Shown here in pieces: positions 1 through 15,000 of a stretch of DNA of 64,000 nucleotides. This stretch comes from Theristus sp. LFF4_11 (taxonomy: Eukaryota; Nematoda; Chromadorea; Monhysterida; Xyalidae): contig JASANC010003693.1 of the NCBI GenBank assembly GCA_030248135.1, positions 1-64,000 of the forward strand, read 5' to 3'. Both the position numbers and the translations under genes were made by a program. Within the stretch, counting starts at the first letter, position 1, and each line of letters starts with the position of its first letter. A model generated the notes under the pieces. It had not been told where the DNA came from and did not search any database. It saw only the letters and a list, made by a program, of their open reading frames with translations.

Positions 1-3000
1 CTCTTCGCTGGACAAACGAGATCTCATTGGTGACATGATTGTACTTGATGACGAGATTGCACTCGGGTATGTCGAAGCCTTCTTCGGCGACTGCCGTTGA
101 CACCAGCACCTAACAGAAACAAGCAACTACGGTGGTTCTGAGAAGTTTGCCGGTTGTTCTCGCCAATGTTCACGCACACACTACCGTGGAGTTCATTAAA
201 ATTTGCAAAACGTTAAAAATCTACACGAGTTCTCTCTTATCCCACTATTTGTGTTGTCAAACGTAACACGTTGTTAACACTTAAGGACCAGTGTGTGTGC
301 AATGGAGCAAAACATCGCGTCGAGACGTCGCAAATTGCAAAATACCGCACTCCCAGGAAGTACGGTGTTCAGGATGCAGCGAAACTTTTTTCACAACAGA
401 ACTCACCTTCAGGTCGCCAGCGCGAAACGCGTCCGTCACCCGTTTCATGTCGGTGTTCGTCACGCCGTCGTTTTTCACAGCCGCATTCTGGCCTGCGCAA
501 AATGGTTTTTTTCGCAGTTTTTTTTCATAAACACGACAAACTCGAGAAGTATCCCGTCTGTCTGCTTTGCTTGTCGTTGTGACCTGTGTCATCAACTCAA
601 AATCATGTGACGGATAGGTATTTTAGATTTATTCAAACGTGTCGGACTAAAATGACGTCATTTGTTTTAAAAACGCCCGTTTGTCAAGTACATGCACTAA
701 AATGTGTCAGTTCGGTGCGACTGAATCGACAGTCACCATTTGTTTACGTGAAGAAATCGGCTGAATGGAAAGTCTGGTTCGCTGTGAACGGCAAGCGCAT
801 GTTTGGCGGCACATGACGTCATTTCAGTGGGACACGTTTAAAAATAGATCATACACTTATATGCGGTGGCACATTGCCCACACGAATCTCCGTGCCAGCT
901 ATTGTGCGGGCTCCACATATGCCGGACAAAGCTCGTACATACTATTATCCTTTCTTTACGATCTGCCACTCAATGCGGTTAGTGGACGTAAAAGGAGAGC
1001 TAGCGTCAATCTGTATGCGGTAATTCCGAATAGCCTAAGTGACCCGGACTTCTTTATGTAGGGAACTCGGATGCCTTGGCCAATTTTGAATTCCCGCCAT
1101 CGTGCACGAGACTGCTGCACCCATCGATGCGCGCGAGGCGCGACAAAAAACAAAACCATATTACCTTCCACCAACTCCGGCCGGTCGTCAACAACAAAAA
1201 AGCAAAAAATCAAAAATCAAAAAAAAACAGAACAGAGAAGCAAAATGCGCCCGCCGCTCACTGGTCAACTGGCCGGCGGCGACGTTGAACGCGCGCAGCA
1301 GGCGGTGCTCGTTGATGCACTGCGCCAGTTTCGCCGTCACCAGTCGCGTGCGTGCGAACACGTTCGTACGCACGTCCGAGCACTTGCGGAACTCCGTCTC
1401 GAGAATCTCGAACAGTGTCGCGATCAGCCTATTTCGAGGCGACGCGCCGCCCGCGCGCCACCGGTCGAATTCGTCTGTAGGTCAGGAGAGAAAGAAAACC
1501 GGAAGAAATTCCAATTTTTTTTTCTTCAAATATTGGTGTGGTTCATCGGCCGCCATTGCGGAGAATGGTGTTGTTCGGTTGCATCGCATTTGGCGTGTCG
1601 GTCGAACATGTGAGCGGTATGGTCTTTCTCGACAAGAGTAACGTGGTATCGTCCTGTGTGCCTGTCTGACGCAAAAAAAGGCGCGTTGATAGGACGCAAG
1701 TGCAGACCTTTGTAATCTCGATCAAAATTTTCCTTCTCCAACTGCGAGATCAACGTTTCGACGTGAATTTCGGTCGTCAAGCAGGCGTTCATTTCGGTAG
1801 GATTTTAGGGCTCCATCTACAAGGTCAGAGTATTGATATTATCACCAACCAACCAACAATGGGTGTCTCTTGATTTTTCGTTCACCCATATGTGTGAAAT
1901 CATAGGATTAAAAGTTCCCCTTCTTGATGCTGTGGGTCCAGTGGACTGATGCCATCGCCAGCCCACGGGAGAAGGGATAAAAAAAAGGGGGGGCTCAACA
2001 TTCCTTCACCGCTGCAGCAACCAGTTTGTTGCGTACCTGCAGCAGGTTTCCGGAACTGCAGGTACGTTGCGGGACGGGAGGAGGGGACAAATAAGGAAAA
2101 AAACAACATAATGCACTTTCCATTGCATTTTATTTCGCGAAAAAGCAAATGAAACTTCCGAGTTTCAGGTGTATTTCCCGCACACACCTTGATGCGTTCA
2201 AGCAGTCGATGATCGCGATGCGATCCTGGGTTATAGATACGTGGTCACCTTGCATTTGCGGCACCGCAACCAGCAGGTTCGAGTACCAGTGCTCGTAGGC
2301 CGGCAGTTGACGGGGATGCGGCGGCTGCAGACAACTGGCGTCCTCCAATAGGAAGTTTGGCGTGTTTCCCTGCGATAGCATTATGATCGAGTATTTACTG
2401 TCTATGCAGTGACCGTACAGTCCATCTGGAGAATATGACCAACCAATCAGCGCTAATCAGTCACCGCTGAGAATTGCTCATCATGACTAACTAATCAGCG
2501 CCGAGAATTGCCATGACCAACCAATCAGCTAGTTCCATATATTAGCGAGATAGACTGTATCTAAACATAAACGCAACATAAACGCCGCCTGTAAAGACGT
2601 CAATTAGAGCTGGTGCTTGGGCCGTGCGAACCATCCAACTCTGGAACAGTCTGAATCAAGACACAGTCTCAACTCCCTCAACCTCTTCTTTCAAAAATAT
2701 AGGCTTATTGCAAACGAATCTCAACTCATCCATAAATTTATTGCGACACGTTTTCACTCCTTCTGGCTTGATTTCCGTGGATGCCGCTCTCGTTGCTCTT
2801 CCTTTCCCATTGAGAAAAACTTTGCGAATTGATAAATTAATCTTAGGTCCATTAAGCATTCTTGCTTTAAAAAAGAAAAAGAAAAACAAACAAACAATTT
2901 GTTTATTGTTCAATGTCCCCTTTCATTTCAACATTTTTCTAAACTTGCCAACACTGCCCACACTTGTGATCGGAAAATGCTCGTGGTGTTCCGTTGCTAA

Positions 3001-6000
3001 ACCGTTTTGTGTTCTTTCAGGATTTTCTTTGTTAATATCGATATCTTACGTCAGAAACTTCAGAAGCCAGTCGAGTTTCGTCTTGTGCACCTGAGATTTG
3101 TGAAATTTGAATTCGTATCGTCGATGAAGTGGATTATTTGTTTTGTTTTGAACAGTTTTGATCAGGCAGTCATGAGTTTGATACTCGCTAGTTATCTTAT
3201 TTGTTAATGTTTCGTCGTGTGTGACAGTTTTCGTGATTGATATTGTTTTTTTGAAAACCTGTTAGTTGCTTTGTGCAACGTTACAAACATGTTTCGATAA
3301 AAAGTTCAAAGTTCAAATCTACGCACGTTCACCTCCGACGTTAAAAAACGGCCAACTTTTTGGCGAAACTGATTTGGAGCTAATGGAGTACACGGGTTAT
3401 ACCGACTGGATCTCGACTCGACTCAACACAATCTTTTTAGGCACGTCACACGACACGACCTTCTTACTGAGAGAGGAAAGAACAACGTCTCCGTTTGCCT
3501 ACCCATTCGATTCAGGACGTGTGCAATAAGATTTTGTCCGAGGCAATACAATACTGCAATAGAAACCGTAGGGATGGCAAGGAAAAGAAACCGTTTCTTT
3601 TCACGCCAAAAAACCGGTTTTTTACCAACAGAAAATCTGAGTTCTGATGCCTTTTGGTGACTAGAACACCGTCGATTATTGTTCACAAAACCGACAAGAA
3701 CAGGTTTTAGCCAGCTTTTCTTGCTCAATCGTGTGTTTAACAAAATCCAGAGCAATATTCTGAAGCTCGAAAACCATTTTCGAGATAAAAGTCCTGTTTT
3801 AAAACAGTTTTAAAACCGTGAAAAGAAACCGGTTTCATTTTCACAATATAAAAAACCGTTTTTTCCATCCCTAAGAAACCGTACCCCGTACCACTACGGT
3901 GACTGCGTGAATGTTATGGTATGGCCTATTTTTTTAAACGTGTCCCACTGAAATGACGTCATGTGCCACAAAACATGCGCTTGTCGTTCACAGCAAACCA
4001 GACTATCCGTTTAGCCGATTTCTTCCCGTAAACAAATGGTGAATATGGATCAATCAAGACCTAACTTAAATTTAAATGTTTGTGCTTGGACGGGCGGGTA
4101 ATGTGAAATAATATCACGTTACGTTGGTCCGGACACATGGACAACAATCGAGGAGATTTTGGGTAGTATCGGTCTCTACACGAACACAGAGATGCAAAGC
4201 AAACGGGAAACGCGCACTCACTCAACAGCGGCAACAAACGTGCTTCCAACTGTTTCAGCAGATCATCGACGCGCCCATGGAACTCCTCCGATAAGTACTG
4301 GCCGGCAACGTGCACTGTTTCTTAAAATAAATATTTATTCTTTATCTTAAATAAATAAATAAATATCTTTATTTTTATTTAACTTAAAAATAAATCTTAA
4401 ATTCTTGCACAATAAAAATCTTTCTGCATACTACAAAAAATCAACCATCAATAATATACAATAATAATATACAATAGACACGACACTTGAAAAATGGCCA
4501 TTTGGATTTATGCGTTGATAAGTTGATGCGTGCATGCTGCGCAGGTTGTATACAGTGGGCGTGGCGGCCAAAAGTGTTGGAACACTGCGCGCGTGTGTTG
4601 CATCAGTCGTACAAACGCTATTATAAAAATTTATGGGCAACGTTGGGTCGAAAGGTGTCCCGTGAACCCAACGTTGCCCATAAATTTTTATAATAGCGTT
4701 TGTACGACTGATGCAACACACGCGCGCAGTGTTCCAACACTTTTGGCCGCCACGCCCACTGTATACAACCTGCGCAGCATGCACGCATCAACTTATCAAC
4801 GCATAATTCCAAATGGCCATTTTTCAAGTGTCGTGTCCGCGAGTACGCATAAAAACTAATTGGCAAATCCGCATTGATCCAAACTTGCACAATACCGCCA
4901 ACCATACCCGTGCGACGGTGTGGGGTACTGACGCGCGCAGCCCTCAAACCGGCGTGTGCAGCCCTCAAACCGGCGTGTGCAGCCCGCAAGAACACAATCT
5001 TTGCGAGCGTTGCTTCATTGCACCGGCTGTCTTGCAAATCGTGCACAGCCCTCAAAACGGTGCACAGCCCTCAAACCCTGTGTCGCCAAAATGTGTCCCC
5101 GTAAAAATTTCTTGCGGGCTGCACACCGGTTATTGAGGGCTGCGCACATTGGTACCCCACACCGTCGCACGGGTTATGTTGCCAACCGTCGCGTGGTTTC
5201 GGCACGAACTGCTCCAGTTCTTGTTTGTGTTCGACCACGGTGCACAGCGCATCGGCTGCCATATTCGCACACAACTGCAACACGTGCGCGGTCGCCTGAA
5301 GGCACACAGACAAAATTATGGTCCGGCCGGATCGGGATCGGACATTAGGACGCAGCTGCAAATGCCGTGGTGATCGCTGGATATAAGATCATTGACAAGA
5401 CGCAAATGTGATTAAAAAATTGAAATAACTGAAAAACCAAGTGACAAAATAATACGGCACAAACTTTCTGAAAACAATGAAAATTGTTGAAAAATATCGT
5501 GTCGAGAGAAATAGAAACCGTAATCGGCGACAAAACAAACTAACGGACCTGTCGGTCGACGTGATTTTAGTTTCGAGACTGTGGGCACAGATCGTTAAAC
5601 AGTTTCATGTATGACGCGAGAATTCAAAATTGGTAAAGTGATCCGAGTCCCCTTAATAGGGCCGAGTCGCTTAGGCTATTGTTAAGTGCCACATAACGAT
5701 TGAAACTAGCTTCCTTTCAACGTCTTCAAACGCTCCACGCACTGAATCGCAGAATCTAAAAAAACTGATAAAGAACAACGTTTACCGAAGCAAGATCCTG
5801 GCTCTGACCGACGCCGAGTGACGCGGTGAGAGCGACGATCTGCGGCAACTTGCGGTCTGGCGGTAAGTCACCCGTTTGTAGAACGTCACAGTAGCGCTGC
5901 ATTACACCTGAAAACGGTAGATAATGAATGATGATTTAGTCACAATGAAAGCGTAAGGCGGCATTCATGAAGCAGTATTTAGTGACCGCGTAGCTATGTT

Positions 6001-9000
6001 TTATCACAGCGACGCGTCACTAAATACTGCTTCATGAACGCGCCTTAAATTTGTCATGAATCAGCATTTAGTGACCGCGTAGCTATGTTTTATCACAGCG
6101 ACGCGTCACTAATTACTGCTCCATGAACGCGCCTTAAATTTGTCATGACGCAGTATTTAGTGACCGTGTAGCTATGTTTTATCACAGCGACGCGTCACTA
6201 AATACTGCTCCATGAACGCGCCTTAAATTTGTCATGACGCAGTATTTAGTGACCGCGTATCTATGTTTTATCACAGCTACGCGTCACCAAATATTGCTTC
6301 ATGAACGCGCTTTAAATTTGTTTATTTTGTTTGGTTGAATGCTGTTCTGCTGTCTGCCAGTCAACGTGTCGTCGGCCACTACGTTTGTATCCAGCACATT
6401 ATGTCAAGTGCATGTACCAACCAGCATGGGCATTTGTTCTCAAAGAAATAAAGTTTTTTTTTTCGTTTTTTTGCTACTTTTGTCACCACAGCGTCACTAT
6501 TTCAAGCTGTTTAATACAACACTTCACAATATTAACTGATAGAACGGTGGAATTAGGTTTCCGGTGTCACGACTCTGGTGGTTCGACTCTTACACTGACA
6601 CACTTTGCAGGCAATTGTAAACGTAAAATGTAACCTTTTGCAGTTCTTACTTTTTTGTTTGTTTGTTTGTTTTATTTAAGTGACAGCTAACTGCACAATG
6701 AAGCAGGTTCCAATCCAAGCAGCGAGGCACATAAACGTTACAGCCGTTTTGTTACTAATGTACACAACACAGTGCACAAGTCTTTCCACGCGCGCACGTT
6801 TCATGATACGGTTTCTTTTGTTGATAAAGCCAGTATTAGTTGAAATAGAGGTTGATATTCGATCCTTTATATTTACCTTTTGAAATCGTAACTGAAAAAC
6901 GCTACGATGCTGACTATGAGACTGGAGTTTTTCTACTTAATTTGTATTTTTGGTTGAAACAATTATAATGCAAAGCTTCACGCCAATTCCAACATGACGC
7001 ATGATAACAACAGTGAAATCATATCAAGACCATTTCGACTCACACTTTGGCCGAATGGAGTGCACGACTGTGCGTATTCGTCTGATTTTATCGCAACCCC
7101 AACGTGTCCTTATCCGGGTCAATTAGCCGAACAGGCACGATTCACTTTGCGTGCAGCCGACATTCCATTTGAAATATTCCCAATTGGGCCGACTGCCAAC
7201 CGATCAGCTTATGACCTCTCGTACGACCTTCTCAACAGCGGCGGAGCAGATTCGGTTTTCGACGCGTGGTTCATCACACAGGAGCGAATCGATCGCGGTT
7301 ATCAATTCACTACAGCACCCAGTGATTACGGCTTTCCAACAGTGGCGCTCTACTCCTACGTTAAACGTGTTTTATCATACTGGATTGCTTAACGGTTAAA
7401 AAAAACCACGAGCGCTTAATAACGGTGTTTCTATTACCAGCAGAAGCAACTATTGATTCGCATGACGAATTTCAGCGCCCACTGTCGGCTCCATTCACGG
7501 CTATTACGGCATGTACACCACTAATGTCTGGCTGATCTGCGGCGCCATGTTCGTGTTGTTCAAGTTTCACAAGATACTGTGCAAGAATGCCGAACGCCAG
7601 CGAATTCAACTGAATTGGTCGATCGGCCTGTGCAACATCGTGCACAAGTTAGCAGTCACGCTTTTTCTCGCCATCTACGGCAACACGCTGCTGGCACGCC
7701 TGCTGGTCGAAAACGATCAACGGCCGTTTCGCGACTACGAGGAAATGCTGCAAGCAGTCTCGGACGGACGAATGAGACTGTTGCTAAATGCAAACAACCT
7801 TGGATTAATGGCGCGGTACCACAACATCTACTGGAGCTTGCCAATGTTTCGTGCAGCCATGGACGCGAATCCACCTTTACAGCGCCGGTGGGAAGTGCCG
7901 GAAAACGACGAGAAAAACGCTGAACGCCTCCACAGTAGCAACGAACTTTTTATTCTCCCAGAGCCAGTGGCACCACAGATTAAATATAACGAAATAGTGC
8001 ATTGCCTGACTGTGGTCGAACTACCAGAGCTCGGCAGGCAGCCAGCTGGTCTGATATTCAGTGCACACACGCCGACGCGATGGTTACGTCGAATTGACGA
8101 AACAATCATCAGACACCGAAACGTTCTGCGGATGATCGAAGGCCATTATACTCGACTGCGTGCGCACCAAGCGATAGCAGCTGGTAAAGGTGGCGATCAT
8201 AAATGCGACACACGCACCAGCACTAATCTACAACCGATTGGACTGAGTTCGGCTGGATGGTTGACCGTTGGTTTGATCGTCATGCATCTTGCCGCTGTTA
8301 CAACATTAGTGATCGAAATTGCGACGAAATTCATGTTTCCAAATTTCGCGCGCAATAAAAACAAAAAAGTCGGCTTTTTTAATTGGTGATAAGCTGCTAA
8401 AATTCTTTCTTTGCTTTGAAATTCGCCGTTCAATCATTTTTGTGAACATGTTTTTTGTTTCTATCTCTAATCTCAGGACAAAAACAGCTCTTTTTATTTC
8501 AACTCATTTGCTTCAAGATTTCAACAATTCAAAGTTGTTTGGCGTTGTTGTATGAAGTACATAAATGTCGTTCAATGCATTCTAATTGAAATGCTTTTTT
8601 TGATTGATACGAATGCGTTTTGGATGCTGTTTATAATTCAGTCTTGAGAAACTAGGTATTTCTATTTGGCGGACGGTGTTTATAGCTTTGTCTGGCGTGT
8701 AATAGGTTTTTTTATTGACAAAGGTTTCCGGAACCGGCGCGCGACCAAATAGAAAAAGGCATTAATTGTAACAATGTGTGCAGTAGTTTCCTAATTATAA
8801 TAAGTGTTATTGTATTTTTATTCAAAAAAATATTTTATTTATTTGTGTATTTGAAGGTCCTCCGAACGGTTCCAAAAACTTGAAAGTACCAAAATCAGGG
8901 AGTTAGCGTAGGAGTATGTGGACGCTGATGGTTCTGTGGACCAATGCCTTCGCTACAAAAGGGGACAGCCTCTCAAGGATACTACTGTATGTCACACAAG

Positions 9001-12000
9001 CAGTAGAACGCACGTAGAACGCACCCACGCACACGTTCGTGTTTTGTTCGTTGAGTGAACCAGCTTTGTCATTCTTTGAAATTCGATCCTCTTCATTCAT
9101 CCGGTAAAACCCAACCGCTACCAAAAACATGTCAATGTTGACATATGGTAGCACAATTTTATAACGAACTTGTTCTATTATGAAACAACTCAGTTGCATA
9201 CATTTTTACACGTAACCTTGGAAAGTGACAAACGTCGCCTTTTTGACAATGTGATAATCATATTATCGAAAAGGCGAATAGGCAGATACGATATACGCCG
9301 AAAGAAGCGCTTTTAACCGTTGACATTATTTTACGCCACGGTTAACGTCAAAGCATCATGACGCATGATAACAACAGCACATCAACATCAAGACCATTTC
9401 GGTTGACGCTCTGGCCAAAAAGAGTACACGACTGTGCATATTCGTCTGATTCTATCGCAACTCCAACGTGTCCTTTTCCGGGCCAATTAGCCGAACAGGC
9501 ACGATTCATCTTGCGTGCAGCCGACATTCCATTTGAAATATTCCCAATTAGGCCGACTGCCAACCGATCAGCTTATGACATCTCGTACGACCTTCTCAAC
9601 AGCGGGGGAGCAGACTCGGTTTTTGACGGGTGGTTCATCACACAGGAGCGAATCGATAGCGGCTATCAATTCACCACACCACCCAGTGACTACGGTTTTC
9701 CAGCAGTGGCGCAGTACTACTACGGTTGAATCTTGTTTTTTCATACTCAATTCAATTCTTTGATAGTTCAAAAAACCACGAAGGATTGCTAACTGCGTTC
9801 CAAAAATTTCAGCGCCCACTGTCGGCTCCATTCACGGCTATTACGGCATGTACACCACGAATGTCTGGCTGATCTGCGCGGCCATCTTCGTATTGCACAA
9901 GTTCTATAAAATACAAAGCAACAATGCCAAACGTCAGCGGATTCAATTGAATTGGTCAATCGGCATGTGGAACATCGTGCACAAGTTAGCAGTCACACTT
10001 TTTCTCGCCATCTACGGCAACACACTACTGGCACGCCTCCTAGTCGAAAACGATCAAAGGCCGTTTCGCGACTACGAGGAAATGCTGCAAGTTGTCTCGG
10101 ACGGCCGAATGAGACTGTTGCTAAATGCTAACAATCACGGCAGTATGGCTCGGTACGACAGCATCTATTGGAGTTTACCCATGTTTCGTGCCGCCATGGA
10201 CGCGAATCCACCATTACGGAGCAAATGGAAAGTGCCGGAAAACGACGAGGAAAACGCCGAACGTCTCTATAGTAATCCGAAACTGTTCATTTTTCCTGAA
10301 CCGAATCCATCACAAATCAAATATAGCAAATTAGTGTATTGCCTGACTGTGGTCGAGCTACCAGAACTCGGCAAGCAGCCGGCAGGTCTGATATTCAGTC
10401 CACACACGCCGTCGCGATGGTTACGTCGAATTGACGAAACAATCATCAAACACCGAAACGTTCTACAGATGATCGAGGACTATTATACTGGAATACGTGC
10501 GCAGCAAGCGATAGCAGCCGGTGAAGGTGGCGATCATAAATGCGACACACGCACCAGCACTAATCTACAACCGATTGGACTGAATTCGGCTGGATGGTTG
10601 ACCGTTGGCTTGATCGTCATGCATCTTGCAGCTATTGCAATTTTAGTCATTGAACTTGCGATAAAATCGGGATTTCCGAATTTCACGCGCATGACCAGTA
10701 AAATGGCGACTTAATAAGCGATAGTTTTTAAGTCACAACTGTGTTCCACTTTAAATGCTGGTATGTTATACCCTTATACCCATAACCTCGGTAGTTAGTT
10801 CTTGACAAATTTTCAAATCGAGTTCATTGTGAATCACAAAAACCATGCCGCTCAAATGTTTCCGCTTCTCACTGCTTATTCTTGCTTTCCTTCTTATTGC
10901 TTATTCCTTCTTCTCACTGCTTTCCGGGCATGGACATGGCACACGAACATTGCTTATCACTGCTTATTCGTTATTCACTTGAACTAAACCCATTGCAATA
11001 TGTTGGGCTTTACTTCTTTCAGTGCTTAGTTGCGGTAAGAAACCAACAAAAAACTGACCGACCGAAAAAAAAGTAGTACGCTTTGCGTTTGATAATTTCA
11101 AAATAGCGAACTTGAACATTATTTAGGTTTCTTTTTTGCCAGCGTTAGCTTGAAACGCTTTTTAACGGATTTTACTACTTTTTTCCAGGCATCTTTCTGT
11201 GCTCACCCTCATGACCTGTATGTTAGCGGATGTAAACTGTTGTCTGTGCGCTTTTCGGATTTAGACCGAGGCTTGTTTTTGAGGTCGCGAAATCGGAACG
11301 CTACACGGATGAAATGATTTTCGTCTGCGGCAATGAACAACAACAACAACAACAAAACTTTCAGATTTGCCGCCTATCAAAGCTACAGCGAATTTTTGCG
11401 ACAAAAGACCGAAATCGGGCTCAGACTTCTCGATGCTTCCAGGTCCATGGTTAGGTCACAAAATGTAAACAGACTACCCCGCTCACGTAGCGATCGTTTT
11501 GACTTGCGTCCGTAACCGTTTATTTTCCGAAATGAAATACACCAGTGTTTGATACCTTTGCGTTTTCGAAGTCAGTGGGGGACATAAAACAAAAATATAG
11601 ATAAAATTAAAACTCACTATTATAGGGATGACTCTTGTTTGTGTGATGGCACTCATCCAGAATAATCATCGTAAAGTCCCACAAATATAAGTTTTCGTTT
11701 TCCTCGGAAATACTCAGCAAATTCCTGCAACAACAATCGAGACAAATGGAGATTGATTGAAACGAATATCAATCTTGTTTCGACCTACAGACGGTGTTTC
11801 CAGGTTACAAACAAGAATACAGAATAAAAGTGGTTATGCCAGAAAACAAGATGTTTAAAGCAGAGTCGGGAAATTGAGGCAAAGGCTACGGTGCGGTTGT
11901 GCACATGAAAAGCATCCATTGACTCCCCTTAAAAACGCTTGGCTTCGATTCACAGGGCTTTAAAATGATCGCAATGACGCGGGATGAAACGTCGGCTTGC

Positions 12001-15000
12001 TTTTGTAAGCATCAGATTTGGTGTTGCTTAAAATTCAAACGATCTCAATCAACGATGGCGCAAGAGAGTCGTACTCGAACAAGGCCGGCGTCATGATGAC
12101 GACGTGCGACTTTCTGACGAGCATCACGCGCGGCTTCTGATCGACGCCGCCCGAGCAGGCGTACGCGACGAACTGCGCCGGGAGGTACTGCCGGACGAGG
12201 TTGCACTGTTGCTGCACCAGAGCCACCGTCGGCACGATGAACAGCACCTGCGATCGTCATGCCATTTCGCTGGTCACTGCGCTCATGAACTCATTGAAAA
12301 TGCAACACCACGCGCGTCGAAAATCGCAGAAGGCGGACAACGACGCAACACTCCTACAACACAGCGTGTCCGCACCCCCCCCCCCCCCGACCGAGCCCGC
12401 TCGATCGGCCAAATTGCGTCACCACTCACCACTACCTTTCCCACTCTGGGCCATGAACAACAACAACATCGCAAAAGAAACGTCAACGAGTCTTAACAAA
12501 ACGAAATCTCCCCAGTTGTGTGACTTTTCCAACTTTTCGCTGCTCGTGTTTCATGTCGATGCCCCAGTGCAGATGGTCCCTGATGATGTTGATGGCGACG
12601 ATCGTTTTGCCGGAGCCCGTCGGCGCGCAGATCACCGTGTTTCGGCCGTGCAACGATTTGGCGCACAGTTCGGTCTGGTACTGACGCAGTCGCAGCTGGT
12701 CACCCATGCCACGGAAGCTGTCTGCAACAAAGCAGAGAAAAATTTGAAAAAATACGACAAAAAATGTCTTCATCAGTCTGTAACAAAATGATTTTCATTT
12801 ATCTGCACAACTAAAATACAACAGATTACTGCGGAAATCTTAAGAGACAACTGTATCAGCACACCACCTCAAACAACAAAGAGAAATTCACATTTTTGCA
12901 TAAACTTGTATGATTGAACTTGTATGAAAAATCTTGGATGAAGGTTTGCTCAGTGTTAGTGTTACCTAATCGGTTCTCTTGTTACATGTAACTGATGGCT
13001 TATGTTGGGGTGTCATACGCATACGCTGTCTCAACATCTTTGGTCAACACAGGTTCACACGAATCGTAACTTTGTTGGTTGTGTTTTTCAAGCAGTGTCC
13101 AACTAGCTACCACTGACCTTCTCGATTTTACACAGTAATCCATATTTTATCATTTATAACAGCTTTGTAAATTTAAGGCGGAAACACCATTTAGTTTTTC
13201 GTCCGTACGCACAAACGTCGTTCTAAATCCCGTGCGCAAACTAATCGTGTCCGTAATGCATTAAGATAGCACACACGACACGATTTCTAAATCGCGTGGC
13301 CATTTTTTACGTGTCGTGTCCGTGCGTACGCACAAAAAACTAATTGCTAAACGCGCCTTTAGTCAGACCCTGCTTTCAGCATGACGTGTACAAATTGTGA
13401 TCTGTTTACCAACGTAGCGGAATACACCTACTGCTTCTATCACAAGAACGTGGTCAAGACAGAATTCGCGACGAAAAACAACAAAAATTCATGCTTGAAA
13501 TGAGCGTCACAGATGGTGACAGCTATTGGCTAGCTGCGAAACGCCGCACAATGCATATGACCCTTAAAACCCATGTATATGACCATCATAACAGCACACA
13601 CTAGAACAATATGAAAACAGTTGCTGCCGATTGTTATCGCATCAGCTCACAAGCATATAAATATTTCGGATGTTCGCTGTTTGGTTTCGGCGGGCGCTCA
13701 GGTTGGCACAAACCAGTCCACTTTTAAATATGAATCGGTTACAACTTCAAATTCACGTTTCCATCTTTTACTTTTCCGTCTGTCTGAGCTCTCACTTTTT
13801 TTTAACAATCACTCATTTATTGTGGATTTATTCAAACGTGTCCGGACTAACGTGAAGTCATTTTATTTAAAAACGCCCGTTTGTCAAAGTACAGGCACTA
13901 AAATTTCAGTTTGGTGTGACTGATTCGACATTCACCATTTGTTTACGGGAAGAAATCGGCTAAACGGATAGTCTAGTTTTCTGTGAACGACAAGCGCATG
14001 TTTTGTGGCACATGACGTCATTTCAGTGGGACACGTTTAAAAAAATAGGCCATACATATTTCTCAATATTCAGCCGAAAATCAGCAGCGCTCAGCAAAAT
14101 TTTTTCATCGCAAGTGAATACAATGCTCGCATCGGACGAAACGCTTGCGAACGCATCGGCAAAACAGAACAAGAACCACCACGGACAGCACAACAAATAC
14201 TACGATTACGACCACCACCACGGTCACAGTCTCGAGAATCCGGCGACACCAACGCTGCCGCTGACCGTGGACGCAAAGAAACGGGCGTCACCTCAGGCGA
14301 AATCGTCGCGCCGAACGTCAGTGCTCAGAAACATGGTGCGCTTCGCGATACTGGTCGCCGTGATCGCAGTGCCGTTGGCGTATCTACCCGAAACAATACA
14401 GTCCGGTAAGCAGGTCGCTTGCGGGACGAACTATTGAAATTGAACGTGAAAACAACATATAAATATATAAACAGTCGTAAACAACTAGCTGATTGGTTGG
14501 TACGCGCGCGCACACGTGATGCATGCATTCGCACACAGAATGTGCCCCATCGTGCACACAGAATTCTACTCATCACTCATCAATGATGTGCCCCTCTTGA
14601 ACTAGAACTATCCGGCAAAAAACAGGGCAGTACTGAACTGGCGTGCAGTTTGCGAAACATTTGAAACGTTTTTTTTTCATTCAAACGACAGCGCCCATAT
14701 CGGCGTGCGTGCGAAACGCGCACAGCGCCCTCGAGCAGGTGCGTCGTCGGTACAACGAATGGGCGAACACGCTGGCCGAGACGCTCAACGGAGTGCTCGC
14801 ACGGCTCAGCAACGACAAACAACGCCACGGTGTCGTCACGGAGTTGGAGCACACGCATTTGAGTGATACGGAAGACGCTCACGAAATTGAGGATGGCGAC
14901 CACGTCGAGGAGCTCGAGCAGATGAAGCAGCAGCAGCCGCCGCACGAACCCATCAGCGACGAGCGTGCGGCTGTCAGCAGCGACACTGCGGCGAGTCGTG

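Noticed and set aside
1071..1641. Long plus-strand open frames (about 180 codons) over 1071-1641
   Set aside because: They are antisense shadows of the helicase exon 1262-1474 and of repeat DNA; composition is Arg/Lys-biased and no motif is visible.
4431..5361. Several 100-144-codon frames on both strands around 4431-5361
   Set aside because: They arise from the large palindrome and the adjacent inverted-repeat element (the same peptide appears on both strands). Only the helicase exon 5187-5295 is real.
12201..12791. Plus-strand frame of 196 codons
   Set aside because: Antisense of the helicase exons at 12075-12247 and 12534-12721, whose minus-strand frame has motif I and VPT.
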